DNA of 40,405 nt from NCBI GenBank assembly GCA_002722095.1, contig PBKG01000013.1, forward strand, positions 117,804-158,208, read 5' to 3'. Under the pieces are notes generated by a model. It was not told the DNA's origin. It saw only the letters and a list, made by a program, of their open reading frames with translations, and searched no databases. Shown here in pieces: positions 24,720 through 33,425 of the stretch. Both the position numbers and the translations under genes were made by a program. Numbering within the stretch: the stretch's first letter is position 1; every line of letters begins with the position of its first letter. The stretch is from Rhodospirillaceae bacterium (GTDB lineage: Bacteria > Pseudomonadota > Alphaproteobacteria > UBA8366).

Positions 24720-26219
24720 TCAGCACCAGGGCTCAAGCGCCGCGACATTGCGTCCAGCGATACGGCCAAAGGCAAGACACTCGCCGATATTCCCCGCACC
24801 CTGATAGAGATTGCTGTAAATCGAGCCCAACTCTCCCGAGCTGTAAAGGCGCGGGATAGGGTTCCCGTCGGGCCGGACGATTTCCGCCTTTTCATTGCGG
24901 CGTGGGCCGCCTTGCGTGTTCAACATGGTCGGTGAGAGTGGCACCGCGTAAAAAGGCCCCTCCCCTATAGGCGCCATCATCAGTGTGCGGCCGAAATCGT
25001 TGTCGCCACCGGCGGCGACCATTTCATTCCAACGCTCGACCGATCCGTTCAGTGCTTTGCTGTCGACGCCGATCGTCTCTGCCAACGCATCGAGCGTATC
25101 GGCCTTCAGAATCCAGCCCTTCTCGAGTTCCTTCATATTGTCGTCGGACCAGTCATAGCGCCCCATCACCGTCGTCCAACCGCTTCTCGGATGGGTGTCG
25201 TAGAGCGGACCTGCGCTGAACATCTCGTGATCGAAGACCATGTGCAACGGACAGGGCGTCGGTAGCGGTTGATAGACACCGTTCCTTGGAATTTTGCCGT
25301 GGCAGGTTTTGTATTTCTCGTCCGCGAACCGCCGTCCGTCGGCGCCAACGACAATCATGCCCCCCGGCATCTCCTTCGAGAAATGAAGCGCTTGCATTGA
25401 GAAGGTCGTCGGATGACCGTCGGCCTTCAACTGCAACGCGGGACCGGCGAAATTGTTCATGTGCCAAAGGTCCGCGCCGACCTCGAGCCCCATGGTAACG
25501 CCATCGCCTTCGTTATAGGGCGAGCCGGTGGTGTAGCAGTAAGGCATGCCGGGTAGATAATCGCGGATCATATCCTGATTGTTCTCGAACCCACCGCAAG
25601 TGAGCACGACACCTTTCTTCGCTTTGATCGCGATCGTCTTGCCGTCCTGCTCCGCGCGAACGCCCAAAATCTCGCCGGTATCGCCATTTTGCACCAGGCT
25701 CTTGCCCGGCGTTTCAAACAGAATACGGAGGGGCTTATCGCCGCCATTGGCTCGGTCCTTGGTCAACCGCTCGAACAGCTTCCAAGTATTGCCGTAGCCA
25801 TAGATCTCGCCCTCATGGAACTTGTGAACGCATTGCGAGCCCGGCAAATGGGGGAATTCGATCCCCACCGGCTGATGCTGATGCTCCTGCGGATCTCCGC
25901 CGAGGCTGGCCAGCCATTCGTTGTTCTTGCACATCTCATGAGCCCAGACCCGGATCATCTTGTCGGGTACTTCGAAATGACCGCAAAGCGCTGTCAGATA
26001 GGCGTGCGCGTCGTCCTCGCCCTCAAGGTTGAGGTAGCCCTGGCCGGCAACGCGGGTATTGCCCCCGGTCTCGCCTTCCGGTGCCTTTTCAAGAAGAACG
26101 ACGTCGACGCCAAGGTCGTGTGCGGTTACCGAAACGGCAAAGCCCGCCGCGCCAAAGCCGATGACCACGACGTCGGTTTCCATGTCCCATTTGTCAGGGA
26201 GGTCGAGCGGATGTGTCAT
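24720..26219 (-). CDS. FAD-dependent oxidoreductase (fumarate reductase/ketosteroid dehydrogenase-like)
   Basis: A 499-residue flavoprotein with an N-terminal Rossmann motif (DVVVIGFGAAGFAVS), the GGNTRVAGQG stretch typical of the fumarate reductase/3-ketosteroid dehydrogenase group, and a C-terminal FAD contact region ending YSSGELGSIYSNLYQGAGNIGECLAFGRIAG. It should oxidise or reduce a C-C double bond next to a carbonyl or carboxylate. The precise substrate is not determined. There is no signal peptide or heme domain. The ATG at 26219 has GGGG upstream; a promoter for it and the GST gene would lie in the 138-base gap before 26358, where none could be defined. Confidence 0.88.
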   Translation of the reverse strand: MTHPLDLPDKWDMETDVVVIGFGAAGFAVSVTAHDLGVDVVLLEKAPEGETGGNTRVAGQGYLNLEGEDDAHAYLTALCGHFEVPDKMIRVWAHEMCKNNEWLASLGGDPQEHQHQPVGIEFPHLPGSQCVHKFHEGEIYGYGNTWKLFERLTKDRANGGDKPLRILFETPGKSLVQNGDTGEILGVRAEQDGKTIAIKAKKGVVLTCGGFENNQDMIRDYLPGMPYCYTTGSPYNEGDGVTMGLEVGADLWHMNNFAGPALQLKADGHPTTFSMQALHFSKEMPGGMIVVGADGRRFADEKYKTCHGKIPRNGVYQPLPTPCPLHMVFDHEMFSAGPLYDTHPRSGWTTVMGRYDWSDDNMKELEKGWILKADTLDALAETIGVDSKALNGSVERWNEMVAAGGDNDFGRTLMMAPIGEGPFYAVPLSPTMLNTQGGPRRNEKAEIVRPDGNPIPRLYSSGELGSIYSNLYQGAGNIGECLAFGRIAGRNVAALEPWC

Positions 26220-26357
26220 GAAAGCCCCAAAAGAAATTTTAATATTCTTGAGTTCTGAGGCGGCCAGACTGCCCGAGACCAGACGGAAATGGAAGATAGC
26301 TGGAGACGCGCGCGGGGCACGCGAGCCTTACAAATTATCGCTCGGAAAATTCAGGTC

Positions 26358-27380
26358 TTAGTCGAAATAATTTCCGGTGACCTGCGCCAAGGCCTCATAG
26401 ACTGCGGGCACCTGGATGCCCATTTTTTCCATCGCCTCGCGGCGCATGGCGACGACATATTGCGCCGACAGGACACGGGGAATGTCGCTTGCCTGTATCT
26501 TCTCGCGCAAAATCCTGAGCGCCATCTTGGCGGAAATCTCGCCCTGCTCGTAAGGCGACACGCCAACGGAAAAGATCGCACCGTCCTTGGTGACGAACTC
26601 GTTAATGCCGATCACGGGCACCGGCGAATTTTTAACCGTCCACGCCATCACCTTCTTGGCTTTCACCTTGCGCTTGCCGCCTTTGTCATAAAGCTTGCGA
26701 TAGGCGCCGACGAAGACAAAGTCGGTTTTCTTATCGATGGTTTTGATTTCCTTCTTCCAGTCTTCGAAGGTCTTGACCGGAAGATGCCCTTCATAACGCA
26801 CCGGAGCCCATTTGAATTTGGCCATATAGCCGGCATCGCGTTTGGCGGAGTGCGATTTGTCGGACAGGAATAATACTCTCGGATTTCCTGAGCTCTTCAT
26901 CACCTGCACCACTTCGCGCAGTGCAGCGACGGGCTTGCGTTCGTAAATACCGGTGACGTTCTTGGCACCGTCATATCCGTAAGGTGACGCGCTGCCATTT
27001 AAGCCGGCAAAAACGATCTGAACGTCCTTGCGATTGACGTAATATTTAGCTGCCAGCTTCTGCGCATAATCATCGATCGCGATCACCACATTGGGTCGAA
27101 TCTGATCGATCGCGTTACGGGCCGAAATGCCCGCGCGTTGGAGATAGCGCTTGTCCGACCGCTTCTTGGTTTTCATGTAGTGGCGATGAATGTCGAGCCA
27201 GCTTTGTCCTTCGAGGATACGTTCGAGACCGATATCGATGTTATGGGTCCAGACGTAATCGGTGCTGTAGCTGTGCAGTATCAATAGCCGAGGCTTGGAA
27301 TAGCTGACCCAGAGTACGGCAACGAACAGCGAGAGGCAGAACGCCCCCATGAAAATGACTTTGATCGTGGTTCTCGTCAT
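26358..27380 (-). CDS. Membrane-anchored substrate-binding protein (ABC_sub_bind/PF04392-like)
   Basis: A 340-residue protein with one N-terminal hydrophobic helix (about residues 4-26, VIFMGAFCLSLFVAVLWV) lacking a lipobox, so it is probably tethered in the inner membrane facing the periplasm. The rest resembles periplasmic binding proteins of the ABC_sub_bind type: LLILHSYSTDYVWT, RPNVVIAIDDYAQKLA, VQIVFAGLNG and the late SPYEQGEISAKMALRIL. The ligand is unknown. The start is ATG 27380, sharing ATGA with the permease stop; the longer reading from 27401 is less likely. There are no ABC ATPase or permease genes nearby; its only partner is the DASS-type permease, an uncommon pairing. Confidence 0.82.
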   Translation of the reverse strand: MTRTTIKVIFMGAFCLSLFVAVLWVSYSKPRLLILHSYSTDYVWTHNIDIGLERILEGQSWLDIHRHYMKTKKRSDKRYLQRAGISARNAIDQIRPNVVIAIDDYAQKLAAKYYVNRKDVQIVFAGLNGSASPYGYDGAKNVTGIYERKPVAALREVVQVMKSSGNPRVLFLSDKSHSAKRDAGYMAKFKWAPVRYEGHLPVKTFEDWKKEIKTIDKKTDFVFVGAYRKLYDKGGKRKVKAKKVMAWTVKNSPVPVIGINEFVTKDGAIFSVGVSPYEQGEISAKMALRILREKIQASDIPRVLSAQYVVAMRREAMEKMGIQVPAVYEALAQVTGNYFD

Positions 27381-29918
27381 AGCAGCCCCAACGCTTTCCA
27401 ATAGGGTATAGACGCATAGACGGCCAACAGTTTAATGCCGACGATGGCGAAATTCATCATCACCAACCGCGGATCTTCGCTCCGCGCTTTGTTGCCCGCG
27501 ATCGAAATAAACATGATGTAGTAGGACGCCTGATAAGGCCAAATGAAGCTCTCAGACATCAGCAGGATGATAAAGCCCACAAGCCAAGGATTGACACCGA
27601 TATTGACCGCTGTCGGGATCAACAGGGCGGCGAAGATGACCACCACCGCATTGATTGGCAGCGCCAGACGAACGATGAAAATAGCGACCGTCAGCATCAG
27701 CACAAACCATTCGAATTCATGCTGCATATATTCGTTGAGGAATTCGAGCTGACTGGCGAGCCAAACATCGAGGCCCGTATGCTGCATCGATGAGACGATA
27801 CCAATCAACGCGCCCAGGAAGATCAGGAAGTTCCAGTCGATCTTTTCGCGGAACTGCTTGTCTCGGATAAAGCCGAACATCAACAACGTAAACAAGATTG
27901 CCATCGCCACCCACGGCACCTCGATCCGATGCAGGGCTGCGGTTAGAAAGCTCACCAAAAGAATGCCAAGGCCGAACACGCCGGCCCACTCCGCCGGACG
28001 CATCGGGCCCAACATCTTGGACTGCGCGACCACCAGGGTTTTGGGGATAGAGGGGTTGCTTTTGTTACGGAAAATAATCCAGCTCGTGAGCGCGAACAGG
28101 ATCAGCATGATCGCCGCGACTACCGCAGCGGCCAACATCCAGTTCAGGAATTGGAATTGCGCCTGCTCCTGGGTCGGCAACATACCGAAAACGATAAAAT
28201 TGACCGATTTGGAGCTCAGGAATACCGCCGACATTAACGAAATGCCGGTGACCACGCTCGCGGTCAGGCGCGGAGCCTCTTCCTTCGCGGACGTGCGATC
28301 GAACGCGCCTAGCAAATCGACCATAAACGGTGTCACGATCGAGATACGACCGTTCGCCGTCGGTACCACCGGCGTCAGTGCGAAACCGGTCGCGAACAAA
28401 CACATATTGTACCAAATCTTATTGGCCGGTCCGATGCGGAGCAGGACCAGCAATACCCGATAGCTAAGTCCCGATACGGTGATTACGACACTCAGGCCAA
28501 GAATGCTCAACGCCATGAAGAAGCTCTTGGACCCGAACCCGGCCACAGCGACTTCCGGTGGCACGACTCCCAATAATATCGAAACCAATATCACGAACAG
28601 TGCCGGCACAAATTCCGGTAGCAAACTGAATATCCACATCACCACGGTGACCGAAATTGCGCATAGCAGATAGCGCGCCTGCGTCCCCGGGAAATCCGCC
28701 ATATCCAGCGAAATATAGTAGACCAGCACTGGAACCAACAACGCCAGCACCCAGCCGATTGCCAAGCGAGGCGATTCCAAAACTTCGGAAAATACAGTCC
28801 GCTCGCCGTAGCCTCGTGCGCCGGCATCGCCACTGAAGCGGCCACTGAAAGAGGCGATCAACCGATCGCGTAGCGAGCCGCTTGCCGCCAACGCCTTCAT
28901 TGCATGGCCCGGCATTGCCAGAACTCGGGACTTTTTCGTTGCCCTGCATTCGGACACATAAGCATCCAGGCCGATCCCGGCTTCTTCGCCGAGGAAACCG
29001 GATTCCACTGTAATTGGCTTACCGCCGTTACTGGTGATCTTGAATGCGCCGTCGACAATGAGATAGGTGTCGGTAGCCTGACCGTCTATATCGTGGATGA
29101 TCTCACCGCGTTTGACGTCGCGCATTGTGACGTGGGCCAGAAAACGCGCCAACGTGTCGGTGGGACAATCTTGAAAGGCTGGTTCCTTCGCAAGTTCAGC
29201 AGAAATTTGCTCGGTCTCGCTGCCGGCAGGAGCGTCGGGCGCCGTCTCTTCCACAGCCGGCTCGACTGCCTGTACTTCGGCTTTAGCTGGAAGGATAGAG
29301 CGATACAAAGAATTAATGGTATCGCCGGCCTGCCGCATAAAGTCGGGAACCGCAGACTCTTGTGTCTGGGTAGCTAGCAGAGCAAGCGAAGCGCGACGGG
29401 TCATCGCCTCAAGAAGTTCCATATCTTCCTGATTGAAGGCGCCGTCGAGCTTATTCAACGCCTGCACGACGCCGATGGTCTCACCTGTAGGAGTCCTAAT
29501 CGGCGCGCAGAGAATACTTTCTGTTTTGTAACCGGTTTTCTTGTCGATCGCGGTGTTGAAACGCTCGTCCGCATAGGCGTCATCGACGATGAGACCCTGA
29601 CTGGTCGTAAATACGTGGCCGGCAATGCCTTGGTCATTCGGAAAACGAATTTCTTCGGTCAATTCGCCTTCGGCGATGCGTGAGAAGAGTTGCCCTTTGA
29701 TCGCCTTCGGCGATGCGTGAGAAGAGTTGCCCTTTGACGTCGTCATTGAGAAACAACGTGCAACGATCGACGCCCATTTCGCGCGTCGTGATCGCAAGCA
29801 GCGTCGCTAGCGCGTCGTCTAACGAGTCTACGCTCGACAACTCCTGGGAAATGTCGAGCAACAATTCAGACCGGCGCGGTTTCCGAGCCCCGCCGGCACT
29901 GGCCGTACTAGCATTCAT
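27377..29918 (-). pseudogene. GAF-cNMP-binding-DASS permease fusion, split by a 37-bp tandem duplication
   Basis: Removing one of two identical 37-base repeats (29664-29700, 29701-29737) restores a single 834-residue frame. Restored domains: GAF at about residues 20-172; a cyclic-nucleotide-binding-like fold at 230-345 (LAHVTMRDVKRGEII, YLIVDGAFKI, FLGEEAG); and a permease from 372 with about a dozen hydrophobic segments, similar to the DASS/SLC13 anion family. As it stands the N-terminal frame (from ATG 29918) stops after 94 residues, and the second frame lacks the start of the GAF domain. The permease could still be made by reinitiation at a downstream start. It may import a di- or tricarboxylate or sulfate under nucleotide control (inference). 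The binding-protein gene follows with ATGA overlap. The break could be a real mutation, a reversible switch or an assembly error. Confidence 0.85.
29664..29737. repeat. Perfect 37-bp tandem duplication
   Basis: Two identical, directly adjacent 37-base units occupy 29664-29700 and 29701-29737; each begins TCGCCTTCGG and ends CCCTTTGA. Since 37 is not a multiple of three, the extra unit shifts the frame of the GAF domain. One unit encodes KGQLFSRIAEG on the minus strand. Such direct repeats can expand or contract by replication slippage. Confidence 0.97.
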
Positions 29919-29987
29919 GCGAGTGTCCTAACCTCCCCCAATCGGGTAAGACGCCTTTTTATTATTATCCCTGCCACAAGGATAACT

Positions 29988-30016
29988 ATTATCGGGCGAA
30001 TTTGTATGTTTAGCAA
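29988..30016 (-). promoter_or_regulatory. Sigma-70-like promoter for the permease fusion
   Basis: Read on the minus strand, TTGCTA (30011-30016) and GATAAT (29988-29993) are separated by 17 bases, close to the sigma-70 consensus, and lie about 70 bases upstream of the ATG at 29918. A second, GAGG-containing stretch near the start would serve as ribosome site. Transcription start was not tested. Confidence 0.5.
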
Positions 30017-30070
30017 GTAATTAGAAGCATTGTTTTGTCTATAGCACGGCTCCTTGTCATGAACTGCAGT

Positions 30071-30097
30071 AGATTGGTGACGATTGGTCACAAATCT
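30071..30097. repeat. Inverted repeat, possible operator or hairpin
   Basis: The arms AGATTGGTGAC and GTCACAAATCT are complementary at 10 of 11 positions around a GATTG spacer. The sequence also contains two direct GATTGGT units. It lies just after the stop of the minus-strand MmgE/PrpD gene (30108) and upstream of the permease promoter. There is no T-run, so a regulator site is at least as likely as a terminator. Confidence 0.55.
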
Positions 30098-30107
30098 TTG
30101 TCGCCGG

Positions 30108-31463
30108 TTATGCTTTCGTTACAGATAAAACATTGAAAGCCGATCCCACGTCATCGCAGCTTTCCACCTCTCGCCAACAATTGAATGCCGCCGTTGCCCC
30201 GGATTCACCCAACTGCGGGGCTGCAAGACGACAGAATTTTTCGCCAATTTCATCCATCGTCATCGGGTTCAAACGATGGCCGATGGGATTTCGGATGTCC
30301 GCAACATGGCTTGCGCCCTGTTTGTCGGTAGCGGTCGCACGCATATGCATTTCCACCGGATATTCAGCGGTGAATTCCGGATTAACCTCGACTGTTATCG
30401 CATCAAGGAAAGGCCGAACCGCCGGGTCAAGATAGGATTCCGGCAAAAAAGCATCGGTGCCGATCGCACCGTGGCGAAGGCCCCAGGCAAGTACGTAGGG
30501 CAAGCTGTGATCCGCGGTTTCTTTAGTTTGGGGATCCCATTTCGCGGGCTCGCTACCGCTTTCAAAATGAGCAAATTCGTTCGCTTCGACCGCAATCGAA
30601 GCCACATCGTCGGCATTCACCTGCTTGCTGAGCTCGATACCACACCACGCCGCAGCTTGCATCTGATAGGCAACAGCCCAGAATTTCAGATTCGCCTTGG
30701 CGATATGAAAATCATCTTCCAAGGTACCGAAAGATGTCCATTCGAAAGACGGATAGTGGTCCGCAAGCCCGTCGCGGCCACGAAACGGTTCCGGTGGCCC
30801 GGTCATTCCTGCTTTCGCAAGGCCGACCGCATAGACCGCGTTCCGTACCGCGAGTGCGGTCGCACAGCCTTTCCACATGGACAACTCGCCGGACCGGGTG
30901 GCGCGCAGCTGCATATTTCCAACGGTCGAAATGGAAACAGCGTGCGCTGTCTGCTCTCGAGACAGTCCCAGCACCCGTGATACGGACGCCGCCGCGCCCA
31001 TGGCAATCGCCGTACCTTGATCGAAACCATGTTCGCCCGGATTGGCGGCCATAATATGGCGCATAATGGTTTCGTGACTTATTAGGGTTGCCACCACCAG
31101 TTCCTTGCCGGAAATACCGGCCACAGGCGCCACGGAAAACAACCCGCCAAGCCCATCGCTCGGATGACAACCAGGGAAGGAGTCGTTGAAATCGAGATTA
31201 CGCAGCATGCAGGTGTTTACGAACGCGGTTCCATCGGCCGCATAATCCTTATTTTCCCCGAGAATTCTGCCGACGAGCCCCGTATTGGACGGTGGGCTCA
31301 CCATCGATCGGCCGACTGCCACCGTGTCGCACTCATAGGCCCCAAGGGCACTGCCCAACGTATCGATCAGACGTTCTTTAGCAGCCGTAAGCGCACTCTC
31401 CGGCACGTCTTCATAGGTGAGCTCGCACGCAAATTCGCTAATGCCCGCCAGTATGTCGTCCAT
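30108..31463 (-). CDS. MmgE/PrpD family protein (second copy)
   Basis: A 451-residue MmgE/PrpD-family protein. Visible signatures are RLIDTLGSALGAYE, RNLDFNDSFPGCHPSDGLGG (the family's substrate-side Asp/His segment), AAASVSRVLGLS and NPIGHRLNPMT. It is likely a dehydratase or decarboxylase of a tricarboxylic or branched acid. The start ATG 31463 (MDDILAGISEF) is preceded by GGGGAGG; the longer frame begins seven codons earlier. Sequence similarity to the copy at 9478 is limited to family motifs, so substrates probably differ. The upstream gap contains a 26-base palindrome likely to regulate it or the divergent gene. Confidence 0.88.
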   Translation of the reverse strand: MDDILAGISEFACELTYEDVPESALTAAKERLIDTLGSALGAYECDTVAVGRSMVSPPSNTGLVGRILGENKDYAADGTAFVNTCMLRNLDFNDSFPGCHPSDGLGGLFSVAPVAGISGKELVVATLISHETIMRHIMAANPGEHGFDQGTAIAMGAAASVSRVLGLSREQTAHAVSISTVGNMQLRATRSGELSMWKGCATALAVRNAVYAVGLAKAGMTGPPEPFRGRDGLADHYPSFEWTSFGTLEDDFHIAKANLKFWAVAYQMQAAAWCGIELSKQVNADDVASIAVEANEFAHFESGSEPAKWDPQTKETADHSLPYVLAWGLRHGAIGTDAFLPESYLDPAVRPFLDAITVEVNPEFTAEYPVEMHMRATATDKQGASHVADIRNPIGHRLNPMTMDEIGEKFCRLAAPQLGESGATAAFNCWREVESCDDVGSAFNVLSVTKA

Positions 31464-31521
31464 GACGTTGCCCCTCCCCGGCAATCGCTCGACAAAGATT
31501 CCTCAGACTAGTCCAATTTGG

Positions 31522-31536
31522 TTAATGCGACATTAA
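31522..31536. promoter_or_regulatory. CtrA-like box, TTAA-N7-TTAA
   Basis: TTAATGCGACATTAA matches the alphaproteobacterial CtrA half-site arrangement of two TTAA tetrads seven bases apart. It lies in the divergent gap between the MmgE/PrpD gene and the metallo-hydrolase gene, just beside the palindrome. The match is simple and the region is AT-rich, so chance occurrence is possible. Confidence 0.35.
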
Positions 31537-31545
31537 GATTTTTTT

Positions 31546-31571
31546 ACAAACCAATAATATTATTGGTTTGT
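31546..31571. promoter_or_regulatory. 26-bp perfect palindrome in a divergent promoter region
   Basis: The half-site ACAAACCAATAAT is followed immediately by its exact reverse complement, with no spacer. It sits 83 bases upstream of the ATG at 31463 and 131 bases upstream of the ATG at 31702. A spacer-free perfect dyad is typical of a dimeric repressor or activator site. It could also form a cruciform or act as a terminator remnant, since a run of T's precedes it. Confidence 0.7.
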
Positions 31572-31701
31572 TAATGGTTTTTATATTAATCGGTGCAATA
31601 CTCACATTTCAGTGAGTTAAGAGAATTGAAATTTGCCCGTGCCGATCTAACTGGTACCATATTGACCATCCAGATTTACTAGGACCTAACGGGAGGACCT
31701 C

Positions 31702-32697
31702 ATGCGCATTCTTTTGACAGCGGCAGTTGCCGCTTTAATGTTCGCTGGCGGCGTATCGGCGCCAGCGCTGGCAAAGAACGTCAAAATCACTCCGATCGGC
31801 CCCCATGACGGTGAACTTTGCCGCCGTGACCGGGCCTTGTTATTCGAAGATCCGGACGGAACCACGTTGTTGTTCGATCCGGGCCGAACGGTCGCCGGTG
31901 CAGCCGACCCGCGCCTCCCCAAAAAATTGGATGTAGTGCTGCTTTCGTCGGTTCATGGCGATCACCAAGGAGATAAACGTATTCCGGCCCCCAACGCCGG
32001 GACTTGCGGCAAGCCGAAGACATCGGTGAAGACCCTTCCGAATTCGAACACCGTCGAGATCGCGGTCGGCAAAAACTCTAAAATCGTCTCGGCTGGGCAG
32101 ATGCGAGCTTATTTGGTGACCCGTATGGTCAATGCCGGCGCCGATAAAAAGTCCGCCAAAAAAGCAGTAAAGCGCGTTCGCCCCGGCGGTAAAATGAAGT
32201 TTGGCGGCGTCACCGTCGCCACCGTTTCGGTCGAACATGCCAACGGCGCCTCGCCCGGTTTCATCATCGATAAGGCTCTTGCAGCCTCGATGAAAAAAAG
32301 CGGACTTACGGCCTATGTGGGACCAGATAACGGGTTCATTCTTACGTTTTCCAATGGACTGGTGATCTACCTGTCTGCGGATACAGGCCATGTCGCGGAT
32401 ATGGATTTGATCGTCCGCCGCTACTACAAAGCCCAGATCGCCTTCATGAATGCCGGTGATGTCCACACCATGGGCCCCGAGGAAGCAGCTTGGGCCGTCA
32501 ACGAACTGGTCAAACCCAAGGTCGCCTTCGCGGTTCACCTTAACGAGGTATCGACCAAGGACGGCAAAGTGAAAAAGGGCAGCAAGTTGGAGCGCTTTAA
32601 CAAATTGGTCGACAAGTCGATCAAAACCTATTCGACGCTTTCCGGCGTAACCATGGCATTCGACGGTAACGCCACTTGCGTCACAGGCTGCAAATAG
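31702..32697 (+). CDS. Exported metallo-beta-lactamase-fold hydrolase (UlaG-like)
   Basis: A 331-residue protein with a signal peptide (ILLTAAVAALMFAGGVSAPALA). The MBL fold is suggested by LLFDPGRT, LSSVHGDHQGDK, SVEHANG (His179), LSADTGH (Asp227) and FAVHLNE (His269). The HxHxDH metal motif has Ser83 in place of the first His, leaving His85, Asp87 and His88, so the metal site is changed or the reaction differs. It could hydrolyse a lactone or phosphoester in the periplasm. GGAGGA lies upstream of the ATG at 31702. DUF1007 and NicO genes follow on the same strand. Confidence 0.83.
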   Translation: MRILLTAAVAALMFAGGVSAPALAKNVKITPIGPHDGELCRRDRALLFEDPDGTTLLFDPGRTVAGAADPRLPKKLDVVLLSSVHGDHQGDKRIPAPNAGTCGKPKTSVKTLPNSNTVEIAVGKNSKIVSAGQMRAYLVTRMVNAGADKKSAKKAVKRVRPGGKMKFGGVTVATVSVEHANGASPGFIIDKALAASMKKSGLTAYVGPDNGFILTFSNGLVIYLSADTGHVADMDLIVRRYYKAQIAFMNAGDVHTMGPEEAAWAVNELVKPKVAFAVHLNEVSTKDGKVKKGSKLERFNKLVDKSIKTYSTLSGVTMAFDGNATCVTGCK

Positions 32698-32705
32698 AAA
32701 AACTT

Positions 32706-32736
32706 CGGAATCGGGATGGCATACGTCCCGATTCCG
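32706..32736 (+). promoter_or_regulatory. Intercistronic hairpin before the DUF1007 gene
   Basis: An 11-base perfect stem, CGGAATCGGGA with TCCCGATTCCG, encloses a nine-base loop. It starts nine bases after the metallo-hydrolase stop and ends 16 bases before the DUF1007 ATG. No T-run follows, so a simple intrinsic terminator is unlikely; an RNA stability or attenuation element is possible. Confidence 0.6.
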
Positions 32737-32752
32737 CTGTATTTAGGAAGGT

Positions 32753-33415
32753 ATGAAGCTCACGCGTTGGATTGCAATTGTCGGGCTCGCCGCCCTTCTT
32801 TTCGCGCCGGTAGGGGCTTTTGCCCATCCCCATGTCTGGATCGACATGAGCACGAAACTGCTGTTCGACAAGAATGGCCATGTTCGCGCGTTGGAGATTT
32901 ATTGGCTGTTCGATCCCTTCTACTCCGCACATTTAGGGCTTAGCATCCGGCAAATCGAAAAAGCCGGTAAAAAAAATGCGCATCGAACCTTCGCCGGCGA
33001 AATGGCGGGGCGCCTGAGAAAACATAGCTATTTCACCGAGGCGACCGCCGATGGGAAGCGACTTAGATTCGCGCGCCATCTCGATGCGTCGTCCGGCAAA
33101 ATCGATAGCGGCAAGAATCAAGGGCGTTTCTGGACCCGCTTTACAATCGAGTTCGAAAAACCCGTAAACCCGAAAAGGCAGAATTTCGTCTATGCGGTCT
33201 ACGACCCGACCTATTACATCGAGATACTCCATGTGGAAAAGAAGCCTGCCTTCACCTTGGCCGGCATTGCCCCTAATCAATGCTTGGGTCGGTTGATTAA
33301 GCCGAATCCCGACGCGGAAGCGCGCATGTTCGCAGCGGCGCTCGATAAGACCCAAAGCGGCGGAAACGACCTCGGTCGACTTTTCGCGGAAAAGGTCGCA
33401 CTGCAGTGCAAATAA
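32753..33415 (+). CDS. DUF1007 family periplasmic protein
   Basis: A 220-residue exported protein. After a signal peptide (IAIVGLAALLFAPVGAFA) it begins HPHVWIDMSTKLLFD, the hallmark of DUF1007, a periplasmic protein commonly found with NicO-type metal transporters. The HPH motif at the mature N terminus could bind Ni, Co or Zn. Also visible are LFDPFYSAHLG and VYDPTYYIEI. The ATG at 32753 has AGGAAGGT directly before it. The NicO/RcnA gene follows after ten bases, so they are surely co-transcribed. Confidence 0.9.
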   Translation: MKLTRWIAIVGLAALLFAPVGAFAHPHVWIDMSTKLLFDKNGHVRALEIYWLFDPFYSAHLGLSIRQIEKAGKKNAHRTFAGEMAGRLRKHSYFTEATADGKRLRFARHLDASSGKIDSGKNQGRFWTRFTIEFEKPVNPKRQNFVYAVYDPTYYIEILHVEKKPAFTLAGIAPNQCLGRLIKPNPDAEARMFAAALDKTQSGGNDLGRLFAEKVALQCK

Positions 33416-33425
33416 GGACTAGTCG

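Noticed and set aside
30071..30097. CRP/FNR-like site in the GTGA...TCAC inverted repeat
   Set aside because: Spacing is seven bases, not the six of the CRP consensus, and no FNR TTGAT pattern is present.
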